From Glandiceps talaboti (lineage: Eukaryota > Hemichordata > Enteropneusta > Spengelidae): a DNA stretch of 40,500 bases. The notes beneath the pieces are model-generated. The model worked only from the letters and a program-made list of their open reading frames with translations. It did no database searches and had not been told where the DNA came from. The stretch spans positions 2,469,501 through 2,510,000 of the forward strand of contig NC_135550.1 of assembly GCF_964340395.1 (NCBI RefSeq), written 5' to 3'. Below are positions 1 through 10,369 of the stretch, one piece after another. Both the position numbers and the translations under genes were made by a program. The first letter of the stretch is position 1; each line of letters opens with the position of its first letter.

Positions 1-1001
1 AACTAAATGCCAGCAAGGAAGCACTTGACTTTGTTCTTCATCATGAAGTTAGTAATATTGTCACTGAAAATCATTTCAGTCTAAGTAAAATAGATAACAA
101 ATCAGTTTTCTCGTGTGATATTTGTCCATATGGCTGCAAAACGAAAGCAGCAATGATAAATCATATCATGAAAATACATGGCAAAAATGTCCCTATGACA
201 GCTGCACAAATAGAAGATATAATGGAAAAACAAAACCAAGCTCTACTGCAATCTAAACGAAAAGTAATTAGTGACATTGAATATATATTAAAACAATTAG
301 GAACATCTGAAACTGATGACACAAACATCATAATAATAAACAGAGACAATTTTGATAAAGTAAGAGAAAAATTCATTGAAATAGAAAAAAAGGTCAATGA
401 AGTTGGTAAGACAACAGACTTAACTACACTTAACATCACAAGATCGCCCATTTTGTGGAACAACAGAAGAAAAATAAATATAAAGCTCTGACCAATCACA
501 TAAATGAAATTCTTAAGTACAAACCTCCATACAAAAAAAAAAGATAGAAATATTCAACAGAGTCAACATGCCGAAAAGGAAAGAATACTATTAAATAAAA
601 CAAATAAAGAGCTGAAAGATAAAATAAAATCAGTGGACGATAACATGTACACATCTGTCTACCCAACGAGCAGGACAACAAAATTAAAACACTATCTCAG
701 AAGTAATGGTATAGCTAAAAAATATGGTGGTGGGTATGACGGCCCTGCTTGTTCTCGGTTAATGGATGATGAAGTTGTGATGACATATTCCCGTCTGCTT
801 TGTGAAACTAAACATGCTGAGAAAATTATTGGTAGTATCAGAAAATTCCGCACTATAAACAGACTTATGTGCACTAACAAATTTGACACTGATATCCTTG
901 GCAAGGAGCTTGGCATTAATATATCCAATTTCAATATGTTTTGTATGGAGTTTGAGAAGCTTTGTAAGGCATGGTACAGACATGTACTTGCAGAGCACTA
1001 G
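1..1001 (+). pseudogene. C2H2 zinc-finger coding region, 5' truncated by window edge, two frame breaks
   Basis: Reading is open from base 3 and runs to about 440, before any in-frame stop. It contains one C2H2 finger at about 108-171: C-x2-C-x12-H-x4-H, read as FSCDICPYGC then NHIMKIH. A lysine- and glutamate-rich, probably coiled-coil stretch follows. Around 440-447 the sensible reading moves to the +1 frame (FVEQQKKNKYKALTNHINEI). It returns to the first frame near the A-run at 532-541 and continues to a stop at 999-1001 with a compact C-terminal half (for example GGGYDGPACSRLMDDEVV). I do not recognise the family. It could be a host zinc-finger gene with assembly indels in A-runs, or a decayed transposon-borne gene. 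An AATAAA lies at 1185-1190. Confidence 0.5.
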
Positions 1002-1473
1002 CTCCCTCACTTGAATATTTCTTTTTATATGCATTATTTATGTTACCATATACCCCAACTCCTTATGAGAGATGGAAGTCTGAATCTGTTTAGCAGCAGT
1101 GCCATCGAAAAGAGCCATTAAGCTATGAAAATGGACATCTGCAGACATCTAGGTGGTGGTTATTGGGCCAAAACTATCTTGGTCAATAAAAAAATTCTGG
1201 CAAACACACCTGTTCAATGGTACATGTAGTTGCTATAAACAAATTCTCAATTCAAGTGTACTCTGAAAAAAAAACAGTGCCAGCTGTGGGGATGTGCAGA
1301 ACTAAAAACCAGTGGCAGCTGTGTTTTGAAGTTAGTCAGTTCTCCTCTTTGGTTCTCACTGTTCAGCATGGGCAATATTGACAATATTGACCCTAAGCCA
1401 AAAAAGCAAATGTTGACAATACAAGTAACTACAGTGGTGCATTAACTATTAGTATTAAGGCGACTACTAAATT
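1002..1473. other. No gene seen; possible 3' flank of the zinc-finger ORF
   Basis: No convincing ORF on either strand. The only feature is an AATAAA at 1185-1190, which could be the polyadenylation signal of the preceding coding region. Confidence 0.4.
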
Positions 1474-1481
1474 ATTTAAGT
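1474..1481. repeat. Left target-site duplication ATTTAAGT
   Basis: An identical 8-mer lies immediately outside the right terminus at 4970-4977. Confidence 0.8.
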
Positions 1482-1530
1482 ACGGAAGCGTATTAGTGCC
1501 AAGTTGTAAGGAAAAAAATAAAATTTAAAA

Positions 1531-1780
1531 TCTCGTAATTACGAGATTTCAATTCTCGTAATTACGACTTTTTTCTCGTAATTACGACTTTTTTCTCGTA
1601 ATTACGAGTTTTCAATTCTCGTAATTACGACTTTTCGATTCTCGTAATTACGACTTTTTTCTCGTAATTACGACTTTTCAATTCTCGTAATTACGACTTT
1701 TCGATTCTCGTAATTACGACTTTTTGAATCTCGTAATTACGAGAATCGTAAAGACATTTCTATTCTCGTAATTACGTCAC
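1531..1780. repeat. Palindromic satellite cluster 1 (left arm)
   Basis: About 11 copies of a unit built on the palindrome CTCGTAATTACGAG, separated by short T-rich spacers (ACTTTTCGATT and shorter). The orientation is opposite to clusters 2-4, as expected for a subterminal inverted repeat. Confidence 0.9.
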
Positions 1781-2259
1781 AATTCTCCGGTAAGTTGATA
1801 TCTAACTGGAAAAATCACACTGCCATTTTAAGTTCATGTTATAAGCAACAGCTGAGTTCTCAACAACACCCGATCATCGGGTAGTAAGTACTTTATGGTG
1901 AACTGAACACTCTAATGTAAGTCCAGCAGTGAAATTACATAACACCTATAGGTTAAAAAAAGAAATGGCAATGAAATAACGTGTTCACATATGTACACAC
2001 ATATACTGGATGCAACAAGAAGTTAGTAGGTTCACTGCAATGTTTAAACAGGCAATCTGTCAATGAACTTAGCCAAATAATAAACACAAAACAAGAATTC
2101 CAGAACAACAAAAAATCTTCATCATGAGCAAAGAATTTGTTCAAATAATGGAGTCCAATATTAAACATATAGATATTCTTCTGAAATTCGGACACAACTC
2201 CAACTTATATCCAATGATGAAGATGTAGGGAAACTGTCCAATACAAGACAGGATTACGA

Positions 2260-2293
2260 CTGATGAAGGACCTAAAGGCCGGTCCAAAACGTC
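2260..2293 (+). ncRNA. Hammerhead-ribozyme-like motif (Penelope/retrozyme type, degenerate)
   Basis: The sequence is CTGATGA (2260-2266), then a perfect 5-bp stem II, GGACC (2268-2272) with GGTCC (2281-2285), then AAAACGTC (2286-2293). The hammerhead core is CUGANGA, stem II, GAAA. The self-complementary AC-GU followed by C is the minimal stem III plus cleavage triplet seen in the hammerheads of Penelope-like elements and retrozymes. Here A2286 replaces the invariant G12, and stem I is poor, so self-cleavage is probably lost. It lies inside the 1482-4969 element, presumably as part of an older nested retroelement fragment (about 2200-2400). Confidence 0.45.
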
Positions 2294-2859
2294 TTAAAAG
2301 AAGGATCAATAAAGTTTCTATCTGGGGACGTCTCGCCAATGCCTTCCTACTAACACCCTGATATACCAGGGTCAATAACCTCGACAAACCGGTCACTTGG
2401 CTAACTGACCCTCAAACCAATATTATTATACCATACCAAATACATATATTCAAGTATTTATCAACCGTGGAAAAGGTCTCCACACATTTTCAAACTTGAT
2501 CGAACGACCTACGGTGCCACGTTATTGAATTTTAAATTTCAAAACCGTATAAATCTGATTTACCTTAATGAAGAAAATTCTAAACTAAAGTTGTGAATTT
2601 TACCAAATATCAGATGGTAAATACTATTTTCTTCAATTTCAAATCCATTATTGATTCATTTTGCCGACATGTAATGAAAGAATATTCTTCGCTGTTTTAA
2701 TGCACTCAAGTTTTTTTTAAAGAAACGAAAAACGCAATCAAATCATACAAACCGGTTACCGTGTCAAACACTCTATAGTACATCTGCTTAGTACATCAAA
2801 ATCATAAGATTCGTGTCTGAACAATTCAAAAATTGAAAAATAACAAACAATAAAAAAAT

Positions 2860-3252
2860 CATAATTTCATAATTACGACAATCAAAAAGTCGTAATTACG
2901 AGAATCGTAAAGTCGTAAATATGAGAATGGAAAAGTCGTAATTACGAGAATCAAAAAGTCGTAATTACGAGAATCGAAAAGTCGTAAATACGAGAATAGA
3001 AAAGTCGTAATTACGAGAATCAAAAAGTCGTAATTACGAGAATCGAAAAGTCCTAATTACGAGAATCGAAAAGTCGTAATTACGAGAATCAAAAAGTCGT
3101 AATTACGAGAATCAAAAAGTCGTAATTACGAGAATCGAAAAGTCGTAATTACGAGAATCGAAAAGTCGTAATTACGAGAATCGAAAAGTCGTAATTACGA
3201 GAATCGAAAAGTCGTAATTACGAGAATCAAAAAGTCGTAATTACGAGAATCT
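2860..3252. repeat. Palindromic satellite cluster 2
   Basis: About 16 copies of a 23-bp unit, GTCGTAATTACGAGAATCG plus A-rich bases. The first few copies are degenerate (GTAAATACGAG variants) and the later ones nearly identical. Confidence 0.9.
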
Positions 3253-3279
3253 TTTAGAATGATTTAAATTAAACCTGTG

Positions 3280-3745
3280 ATTATTATGAAAATCTAAAAC
3301 ATGTATATATTAGTAAAGTTCATGTGGCGTCTTACGATGTTTTTATCACCATGTATGGCAGCATGTGACCTATTTTTGATCAGCAAGGCGCAAGCTCCAA
3401 ATACATTTTATGCACTTCGTTGAAAGCGCTTAGAATGTAGTACTATTTAAGGGTAAAGTTACTTGATGGAGGGGGCGAAGAAAATGGCATAAAAACAAGG
3501 TACTTTCCGAATTTTAAGGCTGTGACTATTTTGATGTGATTGCTTATATTTTCCATGTTACCTCTAACTCCATTCCTCCGCAGCAAACCAAAAACAAAAC
3601 AATACTACATATTTGATAATGAGAGGGTGATGTGCCCCCTTCTAAATATGGACCTTGGGAATCCCAAAAGTCAAATGGTTCACTCCTAAATCCCGCGCTC
3701 AGAGTGATAACTGACTTGCTACTAACTGCTGTTGGCTTACCACAT
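3280..3745. repeat. Internal segment, copy 1 of a direct duplication
   Basis: Starts ATTATTATGAAAATC and runs to TTGGCTTACCACATGTA. It is repeated almost exactly at 4251-4737. Differences are a few point changes, a small indel and a longer G-run in copy 2. Confidence 0.85.
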
Positions 3746-3766
3746 GTACCATACCAGTGATCAGTC

Positions 3767-3853
3767 ATGGCAGAAGAAGTTGACGAAGATTTCTTTATTT
3801 TCCTTCAAAAATCTCGTTGTAACTTAGTCCGAGATGAAAGTAAAATGAAATAA
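3767..3853 (+). other. 28-codon acidic ORF inside the transposon (possible relic of a transposase first exon)
   Basis: Begins MAEEVDEDFFIFLQK and ends at TAA 3851-3853. It is acidic, short, and followed closely by GT-containing sequence. It could be a leftover first coding exon of an autonomous relative. There is no family match. Confidence 0.2.
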
Positions 3854-3947
3854 GTTCAGTTCGATTCACCATTATCGCAGATCTAGCAGGCAGGCTACAC
3901 GTGCACGTGAAACAGGAAGTGTATTTCTCAAGAAACAAACATAATAA

Positions 3948-4205
3948 AACTCGTAATTACGGGAAAAAAGTCGTAATTACGAGAAAAAAGTCGTAATTAC
4001 GAGAATCGAAAAGTCGTAATTACGAGAATCGAAAACTCGTAATTACGAGAAAAAAGTCGTAATTACGAGAAAAAAGTCGTAATTACGAGAATCGAAAAGT
4101 TGTAATTACGAGAATTGAAAACTCGTAATTACGAGAAAAAAGTCGTAATTACGAGAAAAAAATCGTAATTACGAGAATTGAAATCTCGTAATTACGAGAT
4201 TTTAA
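3948..4205. repeat. Palindromic satellite cluster 3, next to the internal right-end copy
   Basis: About 11 copies of the TCGTAATTACGA unit with mixed spacer lengths, running into a full copy of the element's right terminus (4163-4249). Confidence 0.9.
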
Positions 4206-4250
4206 ATTTTATTTTTTTCCTTACAACTTGGCACTAATACGCTTCCGTAG

Positions 4251-4737
4251 ATTATTATGAAAATCTAAAACATGTATATATTAGTAAAGTTCATGTTCGT
4301 ATAAAACATGTGGCGTCTTACGATGTTTTATCACCATGAATGGCAGCATGTGACCTATTTTTGATCAGCAAGGCGCAAGCTCCAAATACGTTTTATGCAC
4401 TTCGTTGAAAGCGCTTAGAATGTAGTACTATATAAGGGTAAAGTTACTTGATGGAGGGGGGGGGGGGGGGGCGAAGAAAATGGCATAAAAACAAGTTACT
4501 TTCCGAATTTTAAGGCTGTGACTATTTTGATGTGATTGCTTATATTTTCCATGTTACCTCTAACTCCATTCCTCCGCAGCAAACCAAAAACAAAACAATA
4601 CTACATATTTGATAATGAGAGGGCCCCCTTCTAAATATGGACCTTGGGAATCCCAAAACTCAAATGGTTCACTCCTAAATTCCGCGCTCAGTGTGATAAC
4701 TGACTTGCTACTAACTGTTGTTGGCTTACCACATGTA
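4251..4737. repeat. Internal segment, copy 2 of a direct duplication
   Basis: Near-identical to 3280-3745, with a poly-G run at about 4457-4472. It directly abuts the internal right-terminus copy at 4249, which points to tandem duplication of the right part of the element. Confidence 0.85.
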
Positions 4738-4740
4738 TCA

Positions 4741-4925
4741 TCAAAAAGTCGTAATTACGAGAATCAAAAAGTCGTAATTACGAGAATCAAAAAGTCGTAA
4801 TTACGAGAATTGAAAAGTCGTAATTACGAGAATCGAAAAGTCGTAATTACGAGAATTGAAAACTCGTAATTACGAGAAAAAAGTCGTAATTACGAGAATT
4901 GAAATCTCGTAATTACGAGATTTTA
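4741..4925. repeat. Palindromic satellite cluster 4, next to the true right end
   Basis: About 8 copies of the same unit. The order and spacing of the last copies match cluster 3. Confidence 0.9.
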
Positions 4926-4969
4926 AATTTTATTTTTTTCCTTACAACTTGGCACTAATACGCTTCCGT

Positions 4970-4977
4970 ATTTAAGT
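4970..4977. repeat. Right target-site duplication ATTTAAGT
   Basis: Matches 1474-1481 exactly, which brackets the element between them. Confidence 0.8.
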
Positions 4978-5140
4978 GTTGTATATTTATAATCTTTTTT
5001 TAAATTGTACAGTTAAAACAGGAAACTACAAAAATAATAACCAACACACATACCATATAAATATACAGGTTCACAAATTTAGAACATAGTAATGACTGAA
5101 TATAAGTTCTCTGAAAATCTAGAACCTACCACTCTCTTAC

Positions 5141-5206
5141 TTAAAATGTGGATGAGGGTGTCAGAGATCGCTCTGAACCGTTACTTTGTGATTCATAACC
5201 CTCTGG
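5141..5206 (-). CDS. Tentative minus-strand exon 2 of a small two-exon ORF
   Basis: On the minus strand an AG acceptor (GTGTCCAG) precedes an in-phase stretch read PEGYESQSNGSERSLTPSST, then F and TAA. A strong GTAAGAG follows the stop immediately. It joins in phase 0 with the exon at 5500-5550. The acceptor has no good polypyrimidine tract, and the 38-residue product matches nothing I know. Confidence 0.2.
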   Translation of the reverse strand, partial: PEGYESQSNGSERSLTPSSTF

Positions 5207-5499
5207 CTGGACACTACATACATGTATACACATACATATACATGACATTTTCACATTTTTTACATACATGCAACTGTTACGTTCAAATCCTATCTCCGTC
5301 AAGGAATTTACCACCTACCTAGGCATTTAGCATATCATTCGATTCATAAGAACACGTATAGTAATTCTGCGCTCATGAATTTTGAAAAAAAATTGACAGA
5401 AAGCTTTAAAATGTGATAAAAACACTAAATTTGTGAAATTTTAGAGAAAAACAGTCTAAAAATGACAGTAAATATGCAAATAAAAATCTATAAACATAC

Positions 5500-5550
5500 C
5501 TTGCTTTCATGGAGGACTGTCGTCACATTGAATGCCTTCTCTGACAACAT
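5500..5550 (-). CDS. Tentative minus-strand first coding exon
   Basis: Reading minus from 5550 gives ATG then MLSEKAFNVTTVLHESK, ending at a consensus AAG|GTATGT donor (GT at 5499-5498). The composition looks coding. It would be transcribed divergently from WDR27. The family is not recognised, and it could be a chance open stretch. Confidence 0.3.
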
Positions 5551-5885
5551 CACAACTTTATGAATTAAGAGAATCCCAAAAAAGGGCTAAATTTGACCAA
5601 AAATGGTATTTTACTCAAATCAATATTGCGCAAGATAGGAATGTCCCAGGAAAAAAACAGTGAAAACGACTAAAAAGAGCGAAACTTCGATTTTCAGGAA
5701 AAACTGTTTGTGAACGAGGATGTCAACTTGCGAGCTTTGGTTAACATTTAAATCTTGACAGGTCGATGTAATGAGTTTACACGTGGCGCCCTCATGAGGT
5801 AAAAACTTGTATTAGCAAACATACAAATCGCATTGCATGATGGTATAGGAGACTTGCCGTGCAACTGTTGTTTAATCTTTTTATT
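5551..5885. other. No gene seen; possible upstream region of the 5550 exon
   Basis: Unique-looking sequence with a short CpG-containing tract near 5780-5800 and no ORF of note. Confidence 0.3.
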
Positions 5886-6170
5886 AATAATATTGGTGAG
5901 TCGCTGCAGACTGGTATATATTGTGGTGTTTATGGTGGTATGTTGAAACTAATTTATTTATTATTTGCTGATGATTTATCCATATGAAGCAGTAGTGAGA
6001 TTGGATTACAGAGGCAGTTAGGAAAACTCAATTCTTATTGTAAAAAATGGAAGTTGAAAGTCAATGGTAATAAGTCTAAAGTTGTTGTGTTCAGAAATGG
6101 AGGAAGATTAAGGGATTATGAAATATTGTTTATTGATGGGGTACGTCTTGAGACTGTGTCATTTCTTCCG
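5886..6170 (+). pseudogene. Non-LTR retrotransposon reverse transcriptase fragment
   Basis: The frame reads GESLQTGIYCGVYGG, then LIYLLFADDLSI with the catalytic F-A-D-D box (codons 5964-5975). A stop at 5985-5987 follows, then GLQRQLGKLNSYCKKW and LKVNGNKSKVVVFRNGG. This is the palm/thumb segment of a LINE-type RT (RVT_1). It is truncated at both ends and has one in-frame stop, so it is a dead relic. It ends abruptly at the hairpin and microsatellite at 6165. Confidence 0.85.
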
Positions 6171-6250
6171 TAAGGAAGAGATAGATGTATTAGTGGGTGA
6201 AAGGCTGTGTGTGTGTGTGTCTGTCTGTCTGTATGTCTGTCTGTCTGTGC
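6165..6250 (+). mobile_element. Pearl/HINE-like end fragment: hairpin plus GT and TCTG microsatellite
   Basis: The hairpin CTTCC-GTAA-GGAAG (6165-6178) is followed by about 30 bp and then (GT)n and (TCTG)n at 6208-6250. This is the same order as in the larger elements at 10370, 14024 and (reverse) 34096. Confidence 0.45.
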
Positions 6251-6674
6251 ATCCCATGAATATTAAACATCCCATGAATATTAACCCTTTCACCACCAGT
6301 ACCCGGTATACCGGGACACGCTAGGGCACCCACCAGAACCCGGTGTACCGAGACGCCAAAGTTCATGCACCTATCTTGCCGTAAAACTGTTTAACGACAG
6401 CTATTGCTACAAAATTTGCTGCGATAACTGGTTCCATACATGCATATTAGCCTTTTTTATTTAACCTGCCATTTTGAATGTATGATAGTGAACGGTATCT
6501 GGAGCGACGATCTAAATGACGAGCGATCGTAATTTTACATGCGTTTTTCACCCACAAGACCGAATTTAAACATGGTGGATGTAATTAACGGCTCTCATAA
6601 CATGGTCTACGATATAAATTATGTCGCTGTCTTTGGATATTTCGACTGAATTTGACTCAAAATACATCATTGAA
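6251..6674. other. Unassigned repeat-like sequence
   Basis: Two direct copies of CATCCCATGAATATTAA (about 6250-6284) run into TTAACCCTTTCACCACCAG. After that come two imperfect copies of an ACCCGGTATACCGGGAC-type palindrome (about 6300-6350). This could be one end of a TTAA-type element, but no partner end was found. No gene. Confidence 0.3.
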
Positions 6675-6676
6675 TA

Positions 6677-8836
6677 CTGTAAACCGTTATATTTTCGCTA
6701 AAGATAAAATTTTGCATATTTCGCGGAGGAGGGTAAACTGCGAAAAAAAGTCGTTGGCAATTATTGTTTCCCAAAGATCGACAATACGTCGTTTCAATCG
6801 TTGGCTAATCAAACATACACAAACAGTGCACACATACACACACACAACATACACACGTAAATAAATGTTATTACTAACACGTGTTTATACTATTATGTAC
6901 TGTATTTACTTAAAAATACAACAGATAAAATACATGGTAAATCTTTGTGAAAATTTACCAGTCTCAAGTTAAAATTACACATTACAATATCGGTAACATT
7001 GCCGGCAGAAACAGTACGTAGTGAACATAACAAAGCACAATCATTCTACACTGCAGAAATGTCCTGGTCGGCTGTATATAAATCAACGTACTAAAATAAT
7101 TATTAAACTGAATAAATATGATGATACTGGATTCACCTGAATGTCTGTTTTTACAACTGGATATCGTTGATCGCGGTTTTAATTGATGACTTTACAAATC
7201 CATCGATGATGGCTTCCCATTCGTGGCGAAGTTTGTCGTACATAGTGAGTAACCAGTTAGCTTGGAGTGGTTTCATTGTTGAGAGCTTAAGGTCAACTTT
7301 GATGGCCTGGATGTCTTCACCGCGATCTAAGGCACTGGAAACTTGTGCAGCATACCATTTGTTGAATTCTTCTTTCATCAGTACTGTTAAATGAGAGATC
7401 GAGAGGTTGTAACTCCGATGTACAGTTAGCGGGTACAAACACTGTAGCAATACCAGCATCGTGCAGCTTCGTAAGGAAACTTTCACTTTGATGAGCTCGG
7501 AACACATCGAATATTGCAACGGCACGCTGTTCATCAGGGAGCTGTAAAGTCTCACAGATTTTCTTGACATAGGGAAACAGAACATTGTCGGCAAAACGGT
7601 CCATCGTGTGTTCATTACTCCAGTGATTTGGTCTATGGTACACATCCCGTTCATCGGGAAAGTTAAAGTTCGAGTGACACTTGTCTGTTTTGCCTGTATA
7701 GAGTAGATGGAGAGGTAGTAGATCGCCGCTAAGAGTTACGCTGAAAAAAGCCGTTATTTCTCGCTTGTCTTCAAGTCCGATAATTGGTACTTAACTTTCA
7801 CCTGGCCTGGCTAAAGTCCAAGAGCTGACAGGTACGATGTGAACACCAGACTGGTCGAAATTTATGACTAACTCTGGTGGTATGGCTTCAGTGGCGATGA
7901 CATCGGTGATGCGCTGAAGAAATTCTGCTTTCACTTCCTGGAAGTTGTTAGGTAGTTTCTTTGCTGCCTTTGTGCCTTTAAGTTTAACGAATCCCATCCG
8001 CCAAAGGAGTGACTCGGACCATGTGCGGGTTACTTCAGTGGAACCGCCAAATTCTTTCAGAAGGCCTCGGTTGTTCTGCATGACGATACCACGAGCAGCA
8101 GCCACTACGATGTTTTTGTTTACGATACCGCCAGAGTCTCTCACGCTGTTGACGTATGATTGGACGTGATCATCAAGGTCACCTAACAGCAGGGGCAGCC
8201 CACGTTTTGCATGAGGGAGGGCAGTAACTGGCTCAAAGTTGGATTTCTGTAGTTGTTTGAGGTAGGCTGTTTTCATTGACCGGACCGTACTTTCGCTGAT
8301 TTTTCTACCAAGTGATGTGGAATATCAGAAACTGCAGGCTTATAAGCTGGTTTTACGTTTGATTCACCGAAAAATTGCTTTGATTCGTTTTAATTTACCG
8401 ATAAAATTATATAAAATGAAAGGGACCATTTAACACCTTGACAAGTGAGAAGTGAGTTTTTATTCAGGATATGGAACGGCATGTATACAAAGATTTACGT
8501 GAACAAATACGTGTTAACGGGCACCAAAGCCAACACAATAAAGAAACTTGGTCGGTAACACAACAAACGTAAATAAACAATAACACGTTTACTAACGATG
8601 AATAAATGCTGGTCAATTAACAGTTCGGGTCACCCCCACACCGATTAGTCATACTTTCAATCAGTTCACACTTTACGTGACCTACAATTTAGCTTTATTT
8701 CGTATCATTTCAATCAAGTTGAGTTTGTATGTTACTTGCACTGCTAACACCGATGCGCGAAATTAACTTGTGACGAACTAGCCGATGATTGCCAAAACGC
8801 TAAATTTTATAGTAGCGAAAAAAATATGGTTTACAG
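6677..8836 (-). mobile_element. Pogo/Tigger-type (Tc1-mariner) DNA transposon, both ends present
   Basis: The left end reads TA|CTGTAAACCGTTATATTTT (TA at 6675-6676). The right end, as reverse complement, reads TA|CTGTAAACCATATTTTTT (TA at 8837-8838). The inverted match extends imperfectly inward through TCGCTA...ATAAAATTT. A TA target duplication plus a minus-strand DDE transposase is the pogo pattern. Length is 2160 bp. Confidence 0.85.
7151..8309 (-). pseudogene. Pogo-like DDE transposase, broken
   Basis: In order along the minus strand: a start of helix-turn-helix character (KISESTVRSMKTAYLKQLQ), a CENP-B-type DNA-binding segment (about 8220-7900), then the DDE domain. The first Asp is in VINFDQSG (about 7854-7856). 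The second is in AVAIFDVFRAHQ. The third acidic position is in NCTSELQPLDLS. The chain ends with a helical tail (KEEFNKWYAAQV ... DKLRHEWEAIIDGF). Defects are a stop near the M at 8276 (upstream of YSTSLGRK), a TAA at 7791-7793 inside the DDE domain, and a frameshift at about 7395-7400 just after LDLS. It is therefore inactive. It sits inside matching TIRs. Confidence 0.85.
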
Positions 8837-8838
8837 TA

Positions 8839-9638
8839 TTAGTATTTAGCTGTGGGAACATTGTGTACTTGGGTGTACATGTGTAAACTCCCACTAAGTC
8901 CGTCTTGAGCTGTCGGCAGTAGTTTACAGTTGAATTTTTGAATGTCGGCAAATTTATGCAATCTTGTGACAGGTACCGATGCCCATACTAGGACAAATGC
9001 CTCCGGACAAACGCCCCCAGGTAGGACTGTCATTGCCTACAGATAGAGATCCAAAAAACCAGATTTTGGGAGTACACTTAAAATATGGTTTTATCACTTT
9101 TATTGTATAACTGACGAATAGAATAAACAGAAGATGTTCAAAAAATGTTGAATTTGACCAAATAGGGCATGATTTGGTTTTATCACTTTTATTGTATTAT
9201 TACCAAAAGTGTGCTTATAAAAGTGATTTCAGGTGGTGTACTTATGTTAAAAATGACTTCACTCAAACACAGTCATTGTTATATACACACACATTTTATT
9301 TCGGACATTAGACTGAAATTGTGATGACAATAAAGAAAAATGCAAAGAACAAAGTGTGATAAACACGAGATTTGATTTTTAAATAAGGCAGTTAATAGGA
9401 ATTGTAGAACTCCAGAATCTGATTGCATAAATGCTAAATATTACTATAATATTCAAAACTGGAGGATGTGGGCTATTCCCCTCAAAAAGTTAAGCACGTG
9501 ACGATTCTCGCACTACTATACAAATGTAGTAGAAATGCTAAGTAACCCTTAAAAAAACATGCCTTTCTTGGTTGAATTGTGAACCATAGTCCTACTGCAG
9601 ACAGGGGGTGGGGGGGGTGGTGGTCCTTTTACCGTACG
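8839..9638. other. No gene seen
   Basis: AT-rich sequence. The 22-bp phrase TGGTTTTATCACTTTTATTG plus TA occurs twice (about 9086 and 9176). G-runs lie near 9603-9620. No coding signal. Confidence 0.4.
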
Positions 9639-10172
9639 GGATGCAATACTGACTCTGTCCCTCAACACCCTGCTTGCAGACGGTGTATGGGACATGGTAC
9701 TGACTATGTCCCTCAACACCCTGCTTGCAGACAGTGTATGGGACATGATATTGACTGTCCATCACCACCCTGCTTGTAGACAGTGTATGGGACACAATAC
9801 TGATTCTGTCCCTCACCACCCTGCTTGCAGACGGTGTACAGGATGCAATACTGACTATGTCCCTCAACACCCTGCTTGCAGACGGTGTACGGGACACAAT
9901 ACTGACTATGTCCCTCACCACCCTGCTTGCAGACAGTGTATGGGACATGATATTGACTATGTCCCTCAACACCCTGCTTGCAGACGGTGTACAGGATGCA
10001 ATACTGACTCTGTCCCTCACCACCCTGCTTGCAGATGGTGTACAGGATGCAATACTGACTCTGTCCCTGAACACACTGCTTGCAGACGGTGTACAGGATG
10101 CAATACTGACTCTGTCCCTCAACACACTGCTTGCAGATGGTGTACAGTATGCAATACTGACTATACCCCTTA
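9639..10172. repeat. 51-bp minisatellite, about 10.5 copies
   Basis: The unit begins TGACTCTGTCCCTCAACACC and continues CTGCTTGCAGACGGTGTAC. Unit length 51 is a multiple of 3, so several frames on both strands stay open as 17-residue periodic ORFs. These are by-products, not evidence for protein. Confidence 0.9.
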
Positions 10173-10369
10173 ACACCGTTGGAGAAGGAGGGGGATCAGC
10201 ATGTCAGAATCAATTCCCAACTTATTTCATATGCAAGCAGTACTATATATTGATGTAGTCTGACAGTGTACCATGTCAATATCCTACATGTACATTGTAC
10301 ATGTAGCTGTGTATGGCCTGCTTCATCCAGGACTACTTAACACATACAAGATACTAATTGTATTTTTTA

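Larger units (their letters stand above)
1482..4969. mobile_element. DNA transposon with 8-bp TSD, long TIRs and palindromic satellite (non-autonomous)
   Basis: The left end begins ACGGAAGCGTATTAGTGCC at 1482, and its reverse complement ends at 4969. The inverted match continues about 75 bp inward, through GTAAGGAAAAAAATAAAATTT and the first palindrome. Both ends are flanked by ATTTAAGT (1474-1481 and 4970-4977), an 8-bp target duplication as in hAT-type elements. Subterminal regions are arrays of a ~17-23 bp unit around CTCGTAATTACGAG. No transposase is recognisable, so it is probably a non-autonomous derivative. A second copy of the right end lies at about 4163-4249, so the right part is internally duplicated. 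The superfamily assignment is inference from TSD length only. Confidence 0.8.

Noticed and set aside
6284-6350. piggyBac-type end (TTAACCCTTTC) with CCCGGTATACCGGG palindrome
   Set aside because: No partner terminus or transposase was found in the window, so it is left as unassigned repeat-like sequence.
9592-10258. Overlapping cysteine-rich and serine-rich ORFs
   Set aside because: Several frames on both strands are open at once over a 51-bp tandem repeat, which is a periodicity artefact.
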